A stretch of DNA of 21,911 nucleotides, from contig DASZZV010000266.1 in the NCBI GenBank assembly GCA_035544835.1, forward strand, positions 1-21,911, given 5' to 3'. The stretch comes from DASZZV01 sp035544835 (GTDB taxonomy: Bacteria > Acidobacteriota > Thermoanaerobaculia > Gp7-AA8). The notes below the pieces were generated by a model. It did not search any database and had not been told where the DNA came from. It saw only the letters and a program-made list of their open reading frames with translations. Below are positions 6,957 to 14,101 of the stretch, one piece after another. The translations under genes were made by a program, and so were the position numbers. Numbering within the stretch: the stretch's first letter is position 1; the number at the start of each line of letters is the position of its first letter.

Positions 6957-8036
6957 TCAGGTAGTGGGAAGTTGCGGAAGGTTGAGAAATTCAGCCAGCA
7001 GGCCATGGAAATGATGGACGCCGTTCTCGCGGGCTACCGAGAAGCGGCCGCTGTCGTAGGTTCTTGACCGCAGGCCGCGCTGCACCGCTTCACAGATTCC
7101 CATGTCCTCAATCTGGATCTCGTCGCTGAAAGCCATGGTCGAATCGAGATGGCTGTCGGCGGGATCTTCGAAGTACCAGTCGAAGATCGTGACGGTGCGC
7201 TCCGGTCCGAGAGGCAGAATCACGTTCGTGGAGAAGTTGTCGGCGTACACGTTCAACATCAGATTGGGAAAAATCCAGTAGAAGCGCGCTTCGTCGTCAT
7301 CATCTGCTCGACGCAGCCTTTCGGCGCTGGCACGGATCGGGGAGTGTTGAATCGAGTCGTATCGCCGCGTCTCGGTCCGGTAGTTCGCATAGTCCAGCTC
7401 ACGATAGAGCGATGGATGGACGATGGGGATGTGATAGCCCTCGAGGTAGTTGTCGACGTAAACCTTCCAGTTGCAGTCCAGCTCCCAGATCTTCCGGGCA
7501 GCGAAACGACGACGGGTCAGATCGAGATGGGCGATATCGGCGACGAGACTCCCGAAGAAATGCTGGAGAGGTGGCGCCGAGGAATCAAGGTTGACGAAAA
7601 GAAGTCCGGCCCAACTGTCGATCTGAAACTGCGGCAGGCAGACCGAGGCGCTATCGAAATTCTGGACACCACTGAATTCGGGCGTCTTGAGCAGGCGCCC
7701 CTCGGTCGAGTACGTCCAGCCGTGGTAGCCGCATTGGAGTACGGGACGATTCCCCTCTCCCGTCGCGATCGGACCGGCCCGATGACGACAGACATTCGAC
7801 ATGGCCCGCAGAGTCCCATCGCGACCGCGAATGATCAATAGCGGCTCGTCAGCGAGAGCGACCGTGAAGAAATCTCCCGGACGCTCCACCTGGGTCATCC
7901 GTCCGATCAACTGCCACGTTTTCGAGAAGACATTCTGCTTCTCGAGGTCGAGCCAGGCAGGGTCGAAGTACATCTTCGAAGGCAGCGTCGCCGCTGTCGC
8001 CAGGTTGGGATCGAAAAAGTAATCGCTCGGAGACAT
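6957..8036 (-). CDS. Rieske non-haem iron oxygenase, alpha subunit
   Basis: A 359-residue catalytic subunit of the ring-hydroxylating/choline-monooxygenase-like oxygenases. The Rieske [2Fe-2S] ligands are C83-x-H85 (CRHRAG) and C102-xx-H105 (CGYHGW). The mononuclear iron site is in DNYLEGYHIPIVHP (195-208) with H202 and H207, and Asp311 in EDMGICEAVQRGL is the third ligand. Asp195 fits the residue that links the iron centres. The NYLEGYHIPIVHP form is like enzymes acting on quaternary amines and related small substrates, but the substrate cannot be read. AGGA lies 7 nt before the ATG. It is the last gene of the lpd-permease-Rieske unit (12-nt gap). No ferredoxin or reductase subunit is adjacent, so the electron donor is unknown. 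Confidence 0.93.
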   Translation of the reverse strand: MSPSDYFFDPNLATAATLPSKMYFDPAWLDLEKQNVFSKTWQLIGRMTQVERPGDFFTVALADEPLLIIRGRDGTLRAMSNVCRHRAGPIATGEGNRPVLQCGYHGWTYSTEGRLLKTPEFSGVQNFDSASVCLPQFQIDSWAGLLFVNLDSSAPPLQHFFGSLVADIAHLDLTRRRFAARKIWELDCNWKVYVDNYLEGYHIPIVHPSLYRELDYANYRTETRRYDSIQHSPIRASAERLRRADDDDEARFYWIFPNLMLNVYADNFSTNVILPLGPERTVTIFDWYFEDPADSHLDSTMAFSDEIQIEDMGICEAVQRGLRSRTYDSGRFSVARENGVHHFHGLLAEFLNLPQLPTT

Positions 8037-8048
8037 TCGGAAATCCTA

Positions 8049-9401
8049 TCAGAGGGGCCGGTTCTCCTCTGTGTTACGACGGACGAGCCGATAGGCCGGA
8101 TAGCTGACCGCGAGCAATGCCAGCGCGCCGATGCTGTTCTGCACGTCCGTGGCGACACAGCCGGCCAGGAAAGCCAGCGACCCGAAGAGAGCCAGCCCGG
8201 TCGTGAAGGGATGTCCCCAGGCCTTGTAAGGGCGGCTCTCCCCTGCCATTTTCCGACGGAGAACGAAGAGCGAGAGGAAAGAGACCGTGTAATTCGCAAC
8301 GAAGAAAAAGGCCAGGAGCGCGACGACGCGATTGAAGGTCCCGGTGGCCAGAACGATGGCCACGGCCGCACTGGCGAAGTGTGCCATGGTCGGGGTGCCG
8401 CCGCGGTTGACCCTGACCAGCGACTTTGTAAAAAGTCCGTCGCGACCGAGGCCGAACGATACGCGGGTGGCCATGAGCTGAAAGGCGTTGATGGCACTGA
8501 GCAGAGTGACGATGATGATGATCCGGATCAATCGATCACCCCACGCGCCAAAGATCCGCTCGGCAGCGACGCCGGCCGCGAGGTCGTGCCCGGCAATCTC
8601 TTTGAGCGAGACCACGCGCAGCAGTGCGATCTGGACGAAGAGGTAGATCACGGTCACGGAGGCGAGACCGCCGAACATCGAGCGCGGGATGTCCCGCCCC
8701 GGGTCCTTCACCTCTTCCGAGAAGTAGATGACACCCGACCATCCGTCATACGTGAAGATGACCGCCTGAAGCGACAGGATGATGGCCGTCGCCCATTGCA
8801 GCAGTGAAAGGGCGCCGTGCGCGGTGGCCGTCTCCCGCCAGGGGATGAGATTTCCCGACGCCAGACAGATGGCCACCAGAATCCCGAGTGCCAGCGCTTT
8901 CAAAACGCTCGTGGCCGTTTGAACGCTGCTGGCCAGACTCATTCCCCGCCACTGAACCATAGTAACGACGAGGATGGCCGCGACCGAGATGACCCGGACA
9001 TACACGTCGGACAGTCGAAACAGAAAGACGAAGGACTCGGCGATCACGATGGCCGCAGTGGTCGTGGAGCCGCACGTCGAGATCCAGTCACTCCATCCGA
9101 CGACGAATCCCGCGTATTCACCGAGGCCGCGCCGGGCAAAGACAAACTGACCTCCCGAGCGTGGGATCAGCGTTCCCAGCTCCGCAAGCGCATTCGCCCC
9201 GAGTGCCGCATACACCGCCCCGGCAATCCAGACACCGATGTAAAGCGGAAACGACGGCAGGCGCGTCGCGATCTCCCCGGGAGACCGCAGGATGCCGGCA
9301 CCAATCGTGTTTCCGACGATCACGGCAAGGCCGAAGCCGACACCGAGAATGGCCAGGAGGCGGATGCGTGGAGCTCCACGGGAAGTGGATTCGATCGTCA
9401 A
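8049..9401 (-). CDS. APC-superfamily amino acid/amine permease
   Basis: A 450-residue inner-membrane permease with about 12 hydrophobic helices. The APC signature on helix 1 is VGNTIGAGILRSPGEIA (29-45). The mid-protein YDGWSGVIYFSEEVKDPGR motif is typical of the APA/LAT-like branch, which moves amino acids or amines by symport or exchange. The start is TTG at 9401, 7 nt after the lpd stop; its weak AGG overlaps the lpd stop region, so translation probably depends on lpd. It lies 12 nt before the Rieske gene. Cotranscription suggests it imports the oxygenase substrate or a product of its pathway, which is inference. Specificity is unknown. Confidence 0.9.
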   Translation of the reverse strand: MTIESTSRGAPRIRLLAILGVGFGLAVIVGNTIGAGILRSPGEIATRLPSFPLYIGVWIAGAVYAALGANALAELGTLIPRSGGQFVFARRGLGEYAGFVVGWSDWISTCGSTTTAAIVIAESFVFLFRLSDVYVRVISVAAILVVTMVQWRGMSLASSVQTATSVLKALALGILVAICLASGNLIPWRETATAHGALSLLQWATAIILSLQAVIFTYDGWSGVIYFSEEVKDPGRDIPRSMFGGLASVTVIYLFVQIALLRVVSLKEIAGHDLAAGVAAERIFGAWGDRLIRIIIIVTLLSAINAFQLMATRVSFGLGRDGLFTKSLVRVNRGGTPTMAHFASAAVAIVLATGTFNRVVALLAFFFVANYTVSFLSLFVLRRKMAGESRPYKAWGHPFTTGLALFGSLAFLAGCVATDVQNSIGALALLAVSYPAYRLVRRNTEENRPL

Positions 9402-9408
9402 CTGAGAC

Positions 9409-10824
9409 CTACATATTGATCATGTGCCCGATCAGCCCGTGCGCCGCTTCCATGATCGCCTCACTGAGCGTCGGATGCGCATGCACGTTGCGCGCGATCT
9501 CTTCGGCCGTCAGCTCCCACTTCTGGGCAAGTGTTAGCTCCGGCAGAAGCTCGGTTACCTCGGGGCCAATCATGTGCGCCCCGAGAATCTCGCCGTACTT
9601 CTTGTCGGAGAGCAGCTTGACGAAACCGTTGGCGTCGCCGAGGCCGTGTGCTTTTGCGTTGGCGCTGAAGGGGAACTTTGCCACGACGACGTCGAAGCCC
9701 TTTTCGCGAGCCTGCTTTTCGGTGTAGCCGAAACTGGCGATCTGCGGCTGGCAGTACGTCGCCCGCGGCATCATGTCGTAGTCCAGGGTGATGGTCGGCT
9801 TACCGGCCATGTTCTCGGCGGCGATGATTCCCATAGCCTCGGCCACGTGCGCCAGCATCAGCTTCGCGGTGACGTCGCCGATCGCGTAAATGTGCGGCAC
9901 GCTGGTCTGCATTTTGTCGTTGATCTCGATCGCTTTGCGGTCGGTCAGCTTCACACCGGTCTTCTCAAGTCCGTAGCCTTCGACACGAGGGGCGAAACCG
10001 ATGGCCTGCATCACCCTCTCGGTCTCGAGTACTTCCTGCTTCTCTCCGCCCTTCTCCGTTTTCGTAACGGTGACCTTGACCCCGCTGCCGGTGTCTTCGA
10101 TCTTGTCGACGCGGGTCTTCGTGAGGATCTTGATGCCGCGCTTGCCGTACTGCCGCGTCAGCTCCTTGGAGACCTCTTCATCCTCCAGCGGAACGGCCCG
10201 GTCGAGGAACTCGACGATGGTCACGTCGACGCCGTAGTTGCTCATGACATACGCGAACTCGACGCCGATCGCCCCCGCGCCGGCGATGATGATGCTCTTC
10301 GGCAGCTTGTCTTCCATGATCTGCTCTTCATAGGTGACGACGCGCTCGCTGAGCTTCGATCCCGAAATGAGGCGGGTCGTGGCACCGGTGGCGATGATGC
10401 AGTTCTTGAAGCGCAGGGCCTGCTTCTGCCCGTCGTTGAGCTGCACCTCGAGAGTATTCGGATCGGTGAACGTCGCCCAGCCATCGTACTCGTCGATCTT
10501 GTTCTTCTTCATCAGGAAGTGGACGCCTTTGACGCGGCCGTCAGCGACGCTCCGGCTGCGGCGGAATGCGTCGCCATAATCGAAGGTCACCTTGCCTTCG
10601 ACCTTGATCCCGAAGGTCTTGGCCTCGTGGTTGAAGATGCTCGCGAGCTCGGCATTGCGAAGCAGCGCCTTGGATGGGATGCATCCCACATTGAGGCAAA
10701 CACCGCCCCAGTATTTCTTCTCGACGATGGCGGTCTTGAAGCCCAGCTGTGTCGCGCGAATGGCGGCGACATACCCGCCGGGGCCGGCGCCGAGAACGAC
10801 GACGTCATAGTCTTTGGTGGTCAT
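9409..10824 (-). CDS. lpd: Dihydrolipoyl dehydrogenase (E3)
   Basis: E3 reoxidises dihydrolipoamide with NAD+ in 2-oxoacid dehydrogenase and glycine-cleavage complexes. The 471-residue protein has the FAD site VVVLGAGPGGYVAA (8-21) and the redox disulfide in GGVCLNVGCIPSK (C43, C48). The NAD site is IIIAGAGAIGVEFAY, the second FAD motif is YAIGDVTAKLMLAH, and the dyad H450/E455 lies in HAHPTLSEA. From memory, VEKKYWGGVCLNVGC, HFLMKKNKI and the C-terminal GLIGHMIN closely recall the mycobacterial Lpd. GGGAGGAG lies about 8 nt before the ATG. It leads an operon with the permease and the Rieske oxygenase. No E2 or lipoyl protein gene is in the window, so its complex is unknown. Confidence 0.95.
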   Translation of the reverse strand: MTTKDYDVVVLGAGPGGYVAAIRATQLGFKTAIVEKKYWGGVCLNVGCIPSKALLRNAELASIFNHEAKTFGIKVEGKVTFDYGDAFRRSRSVADGRVKGVHFLMKKNKIDEYDGWATFTDPNTLEVQLNDGQKQALRFKNCIIATGATTRLISGSKLSERVVTYEEQIMEDKLPKSIIIAGAGAIGVEFAYVMSNYGVDVTIVEFLDRAVPLEDEEVSKELTRQYGKRGIKILTKTRVDKIEDTGSGVKVTVTKTEKGGEKQEVLETERVMQAIGFAPRVEGYGLEKTGVKLTDRKAIEINDKMQTSVPHIYAIGDVTAKLMLAHVAEAMGIIAAENMAGKPTITLDYDMMPRATYCQPQIASFGYTEKQAREKGFDVVVAKFPFSANAKAHGLGDANGFVKLLSDKKYGEILGAHMIGPEVTELLPELTLAQKWELTAEEIARNVHAHPTLSEAIMEAAHGLIGHMINM

Positions 10825-10855
10825 TGAGAAACTCCTCCCGAAATCAGCTCGGCGC

Positions 10856-10885
10856 AGTCTAACGGCGGGCTGCGGAATTTGACAA
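10856..10885 (-). promoter_or_regulatory. Candidate promoter of the lpd-permease-Rieske operon
   Basis: On the minus strand TTGTCA (10880-10885, five of six consensus bases) and TAGACT (10856-10861, four of six) are separated by 18 nt. A start near 10849 would give a leader of about 25 nt carrying the GGGAGGAG of lpd. Confidence 0.4.
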
Positions 10886-10905
10886 TCGCCCTGTAGTAAC
10901 GGCCC

Positions 10906-11029
10906 GGAGTGGCGACATCCTGTCGCCTGGCTCGGCGGCGTCCCGCGCCGCCGCCCGGAACCCTATAGCTTGCACGAGAACGGCGCCGCGGGACGGCGCC
11001 GAGCCAGGCGGCAAAGATGCCGCCACTCC
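10906..11029. repeat. Long intergenic palindrome, family D
   Basis: A left arm of 47 bp (10906-10952) begins GGAGTGGCGACATCCTGTCG. A right arm of 48 bp (10982-11029) ends GATGCCGCCACTCC. They are reverse complements with a few mismatches. Each arm also contains a small hairpin of its own, GGCGACATCCTGTCGCC on the left and GGCGGCAAAGATGCCGCC on the right. It lies between the divergent lpd and pdxA genes. It fits a REP/MITE-like element; no copy of the same family was seen elsewhere in the window. Confidence 0.75.
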
Positions 11030-11072
11030 GACATCAATGCTTGCCAAAGCATCCTCCAGCCGCGATGGTGAC

Positions 11073-11078
11073 TATAAT
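11073..11078 (+). promoter_or_regulatory. Consensus -10 box immediately before pdxA
   Basis: A perfect TATAAT ends 9 nt before the pdxA ATG. A start 6-8 nt downstream would leave a leader of only 0-3 nt. No Shine-Dalgarno is visible before the ATG and no good -35 is present, though a TG lies 2 nt upstream of the box, close to an extended -10. Confidence 0.55.
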
Positions 11079-11087
11079 GTGCGCGCT

Positions 11088-12086
11088 ATGAAACCAATCG
11101 CTGTGACATTAGGGGACCCGGCCGGTATCGGAACAGAAGTCGTCTTCAAGGCCTTAGCCGAGATCGATCAGAAAACGCCGATCTGGGTGTTTGGCGACTG
11201 GAAATTTGCGCAGCAGATGCTGCAGCAGATCGCTTTTGAGACGCCCATTCATCGCGTCTTCTCGCTGGAAGAAGCGAAGATTCAGCCCGGCAATCTACTG
11301 TTCATCGACGTGCGAAAGTCCGAGTCGCAGCAGCTTCGCTATGGAACGATCGACGCGCTGTACGGCTCGATCGCGCTGGCGTCGATCGACCTGGCACTCG
11401 AAGCCATTCATCAGGGTCTCTGCACCGCGCTGGTCACGGCACCGCTGAACAAGCAGGCCATCGCCGCGGCCGGCTCTTCGTTCCGCGGTCATACCGAGAT
11501 TCTGGCCAGCAAGAATAAGCTGGAGAAGTACGGGCGCGATTACGCGATGTACTTCGATTCTCCTTCACTGCGCGTGGTCCTGCTCACCGTGCATGTGCCG
11601 CTCTCGCAGGCATTGCAACACATAGATCCCGACATGATCGTCGATCTCGCCGCTCTGACCGAGCGCGATTTCATGAAGCTCTACAAGAAGAAACCGCGCA
11701 TCGGTGTGGCCGGCGTCAATCCCCACGCTGGTGAAGGCGGCATGATGGGAACCGAGGAGAAGGTCATCGCCGAGGCCGTGCATCGCGCCGCTGCGAACGG
11801 CCACACCATCTCCGGCCCCTTCGCGCCCGACACGATCTTCACATCGGCGCGGCAGGGAAAATTCGACGTGGTCATGGCCATCTACCACGATCAGGGACTC
11901 ATCCCGGTGAAGACGGTTCACTTCGATCAGTCGGTGAACATTACCCTCGGCCTTCCCTATCTGCGGGCCTCTGTCGATCACGGCACGGCTTTCGACATCG
12001 CCGGGAAGGGCATCGCGAATCACAATCCGATGCGCTATGCGATCGGATGGACGGCGAAGCACGCTGAAGACTTCTTTCAGAAATGA
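11088..12086 (+). CDS. pdxA: 4-hydroxythreonine-4-phosphate dehydrogenase PdxA
   Basis: PdxA oxidises 4-phosphohydroxy-L-threonine with NAD+ in the DXP-dependent pathway to pyridoxine 5'-phosphate (vitamin B6). The 332-residue product has the family length. It shows the N-terminal MKPIAVTLGDPAGIGTEVV and the metal-site histidines in SSFRGHTEIL, NPHAGEGGMMGTEE and MAIYHDQGLIPVK. The C-terminal block is VDHGTAFDIAGKGIANHNPM. The frame is open from 11037, but homology begins at MKPIAVTLGDP, and a TATAAT sits 9 nt before this ATG, so the message may be leaderless. The stop overlaps the start of a 44-codon gene (ATGA), which in turn overlaps the EamA gene. PdxJ and the other B6 genes are not in the window. 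Confidence 0.96.
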   Translation: MKPIAVTLGDPAGIGTEVVFKALAEIDQKTPIWVFGDWKFAQQMLQQIAFETPIHRVFSLEEAKIQPGNLLFIDVRKSESQQLRYGTIDALYGSIALASIDLALEAIHQGLCTALVTAPLNKQAIAAAGSSFRGHTEILASKNKLEKYGRDYAMYFDSPSLRVVLLTVHVPLSQALQHIDPDMIVDLAALTERDFMKLYKKKPRIGVAGVNPHAGEGGMMGTEEKVIAEAVHRAAANGHTISGPFAPDTIFTSARQGKFDVVMAIYHDQGLIPVKTVHFDQSVNITLGLPYLRASVDHGTAFDIAGKGIANHNPMRYAIGWTAKHAEDFFQK

Positions 12087-12217
12087 ACAGAACAATCTGG
12101 ATCTTCCGAGCGATCGCGGTCCTGATCCTGATTGTCTTCGCGTTGTTGATGTCGAATCTGTACGGCAAGCTGCACCGGATGCAGGGTGAAGCCCCCCGTC
12201 CTGCCGCGACTCCTTGA
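12083..12217 (+). CDS. 44-aa single-helix membrane protein between pdxA and the EamA gene
   Basis: This short frame starts at an ATG that overlaps the pdxA stop (ATGA, 12083-12086). Its TGA overlaps the TTG start of the EamA gene (TTGA, 12214-12217). The product begins MNRTIWIFRAIAVLILIVFA, continues LLMSNLYGKLHRMQ, and ends in a Pro/Ala-rich tail. That gives one hydrophobic helix (about residues 5-24) flanked by basic residues. The exact fit into the gap with coupled junctions on both sides supports it as a gene. I do not recognise a family. It may assist the neighbouring transporter or only carry translational coupling. Confidence 0.65.
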   Translation: MNRTIWIFRAIAVLILIVFALLMSNLYGKLHRMQGEAPRPAATP

Positions 12218-13131
12218 TTCACCTTCTGGCAGTCGCGGCATTGCTGCTGGCGTCCTTCTGCTGGGGAGCGACCTTCGTCCTGGTCAAGGACAGCTTGCAG
12301 TGGATGCCACCGGAGTATCTGATGTCGTCCCGGTTCCTGCTGGCCGGCGTCCTCCTGCTACTGATCGCCGGGCTACGCAGAACGCTTACCATCGCCGCGG
12401 TCGGACCTGGCGTTGTCCTCGGATTGCTGCTCGGAACCGGTTTCTGGCTGCAGATTCGCGGATTGGCGGAAATCGCACCGTCGCGTTCGGCCCTGCTGAC
12501 CGGGTTCAGCATCGTCTTCGTCCCCTTCTTCGATCGCGCCATCTACAAAGTACCGCTGAGGCTGAATGCGGTCGCTGCTACGGTACTAGCCCTGCTGGGA
12601 CTCTACTTTCTCGCTGGAGGAGTCTCGGGCGGACTCGCTTTCGGTGACCTGCTCACGCTCTTCGGGGCGAGCCTGTTCGCGATCCATATCGTCTTCTCAG
12701 CCCGCGTTAGCCGCCTTCACTCGGAGCTGGCCCTGGCGGCGATTCAAATCACTGCGGTAGGAGTCGGTACGGCGCCTGCGCTTCTGCTGCAGAAGCCGGC
12801 AAACTACGGACTCCATGTCGTCGGCTCGATCGTCGTCATGGCTCTGATTCCTACCGCCCTGGCCTTCTTTCTGCTGATGTGGTCCCAGGCGCGACTCACG
12901 GCGACGGAGGCAGCCGTCATCCTCGCATTCGAGCCTATTTCTGCCGCCGTTACTTCGCTCCTGCTGAAGCTCGAGCATTGGACCATTCAGCAGCATCTCC
13001 TCGGCGGAGGATTGATCGTCGTGGCCATGGTTCTCACCCAGGTGAAACGCGAAGGAGAATTTGCAGCAGGTGGCGTAGGGCCGCACGGCGTGCGGCCGGT
13101 ACCTACGCCCGGGGATACCAACCGTACGTAG
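12214..13131 (+). CDS. EamA/DMT-superfamily transporter with element-derived C-terminus
   Basis: A 305-residue inner-membrane protein of the drug/metabolite transporter superfamily with about 10 helices in two EamA halves. The halves are about residues 5-130, with SFCWGATFVLVKDSL and SRSALLTGFSIVFVPFFDR, and about 140-278, with ARLTATEAAVILAFEPISAA and GGGLIVVAMVLTQVKR. Substrates in this family are metabolites or amino acids and are not predictable here. The start is TTG at 12214, overlapping the stop of the 44-aa gene. The last 26 residues (EGEFAAGG, then GVGPHGVRPVP and beyond) are encoded by a palindromic repeat. A duplicate of the preceding 75 bp lies downstream with what looks like the original ending. 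All helices are intact, so it may still work. Confidence 0.9.
   Translation: MIHLLAVAALLLASFCWGATFVLVKDSLQWMPPEYLMSSRFLLAGVLLLLIAGLRRTLTIAAVGPGVVLGLLLGTGFWLQIRGLAEIAPSRSALLTGFSIVFVPFFDRAIYKVPLRLNAVAATVLALLGLYFLAGGVSGGLAFGDLLTLFGASLFAIHIVFSARVSRLHSELALAAIQITAVGVGTAPALLLQKPANYGLHVVGSIVVMALIPTALAFFLLMWSQARLTATEAAVILAFEPISAAVTSLLLKLEHWTIQQHLLGGGLIVVAMVLTQVKREGEFAAGGVGPHGVRPVPTPGDTNRT
12978..13052 (+). repeat. 75-bp direct repeat, left copy (inside the EamA gene)
   Basis: This segment, starting TTGGACCATTCAGCAGCATC, encodes the last helix of the EamA transporter. It recurs at 13236-13310 with a single difference (CTCCTCGG against CTCATCGG). The two copies bracket the palindromic element at 13072-13233, so they are probably a duplication made when the element arrived. 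Confidence 0.92.
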
Positions 13132-13233
13132 TGTCAATCGCCTGTCGCCTGTCGACCGCCTTCGCGGGCTCGCATTGACACTCGTTTTCAGCGAAGCCGC
13201 GGGTACCGGCCGCACGCCGTGCGGCCCTACGCC
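13072..13233. repeat. Palindromic element with perfect 32-bp inverted arms, family E
   Basis: GGCGTAGGGCCGCACGGCGT and its continuation (13072-13103) are exactly inverted at 13202-13233. Between them an inner pair, GTGTCAAT (13131-13138) and ATTGACAC (13174-13181), shares the axis. The left arm is translated as part of the EamA C-terminus. There is no open reading frame of useful size and no transposase, so it would be non-autonomous if mobile. Confidence 0.88.
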
Positions 13234-13235
13234 GG

Positions 13236-13344
13236 TTGGACCATTCAGCAGCATCTCATCGGCGGAGGATTGATCGTCGTGGCCATGGTTCTCACCCAGG
13301 TGAAACGCGATGAGAAGGGCACATCGGCGAGAACGGTTTCCTGA
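13236..13344 (+). pseudogene. Displaced 3' end of the EamA gene
   Basis: The right copy of the 75-bp direct repeat (13236-13310) continues in the EamA frame as VKRDEKGTSARTVS and stops at TGA (13342-13344). This looks like the C-terminus the transporter had before the palindromic element separated it. It has no start codon and should not be made as a protein. Confidence 0.75.
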
Positions 13345-13395
13345 GGTGGACCCCCAGGTTTGCCGACTGGAACACTGTGTGCTACTCATAACAAC

Positions 13396-14067
13396 GTGAC
13401 CGAACCTTCAGGCGAAGAGTCCCGACGGGCGCGTCGATTCATCATCGACCCGCCGCTGCATGCAACGTATGGCCAGGCCGAATTGCTGATCCTGGACGCT
13501 GGCGAGACAGGCGTGCAGGCCGAGCATGCCATAGCCCTGAAGCTCGGAACCTTGGCCAGGCTCCAGATTCAGGTGCCAGGGACGCCGGAGCCACTCAGGC
13601 TCGACGGACTGGTCACCTGGAGCCGGCTCTCGAAAAAACCGAATGCCCAGGGTAAGTATCTCTATCGATCCGGGATTCGTATCGAAGGTGGATCGGAGGG
13701 CATCCGCGCCGCTGTCGAGAAGCTGCGTGACATACGACGTGCACAGCCTGACAACTTCTCGCTTCAGAAGAAAGAGAAGGTCCGCCGAGAAAAGGAGCAG
13801 AAGCTTCACAACCCACAGGTGAAGGTGATCAGGCAGAAGGCTACGGAGATCCCAACCGACCAGCTCCTGCTGATCCAGCAGGCGCGCGAACGGCTGAAAA
13901 GCCAGCCTGACGAGGCGGTCAAATGGTACAACCGGGCCAAGTTCTCTCTGCAGGGAACCGATCACATGCATCACCGCGAAGAGGTGCTGGCCGTCTGGGA
14001 GTATCTCGATCGAACCGTCGATGTGTCGGTGATCGCGCGCGTATTCGGCGACAAGAAAGAAACATAG
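13396..14067 (+). CDS. PilZ-like domain protein with conserved C-terminal extension (paralogue 2)
   Basis: A protein of about 223 residues, alignable with the protein at 857-1552 almost without gaps from EESR to the end and roughly 60% identical by eye. RRARR (10-14) keeps the RxxxR c-di-GMP motif. The partner motif is DAGETG (34-39), again with Gly where PilZ has Ser. The C-terminal extension, with DQLLLIQQARERL and DEAVKWYNRAKFSL, is the best conserved part. The GTG at 13396 puts the start where homology begins but has no clear Shine-Dalgarno; an in-frame TTG at 13360 has GAGG about 13 nt upstream and is the alternative. surE follows 34 nt later on the same strand. Its function is unknown, perhaps c-di-GMP-linked. 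Confidence 0.75.
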   Translation: MTEPSGEESRRARRFIIDPPLHATYGQAELLILDAGETGVQAEHAIALKLGTLARLQIQVPGTPEPLRLDGLVTWSRLSKKPNAQGKYLYRSGIRIEGGSEGIRAAVEKLRDIRRAQPDNFSLQKKEKVRREKEQKLHNPQVKVIRQKATEIPTDQLLLIQQARERLKSQPDEAVKWYNRAKFSLQGTDHMHHREEVLAVWEYLDRTVDVSVIARVFGDKKET

Positions 14068-14101
14068 CGCGTTATCATCCGTCGTTCAGAAAGGATGGTT
14101 C

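Noticed and set aside
7149..7841. 230-codon plus-strand frame inside the Rieske gene
   Set aside because: It is a shadow of the complementary strand with no start signal or recognisable domain.
9574..10827. 417-codon plus-strand frame opposite lpd
   Set aside because: It is the mirror frame of a GC-rich gene; it shows no domain and lpd has all its motifs.
13236..13344. Start region of paralogue PilZ 2 or a separate small gene
   Set aside because: It is a duplicated EamA 3' end with no start codon and ends before the PilZ-like gene begins.
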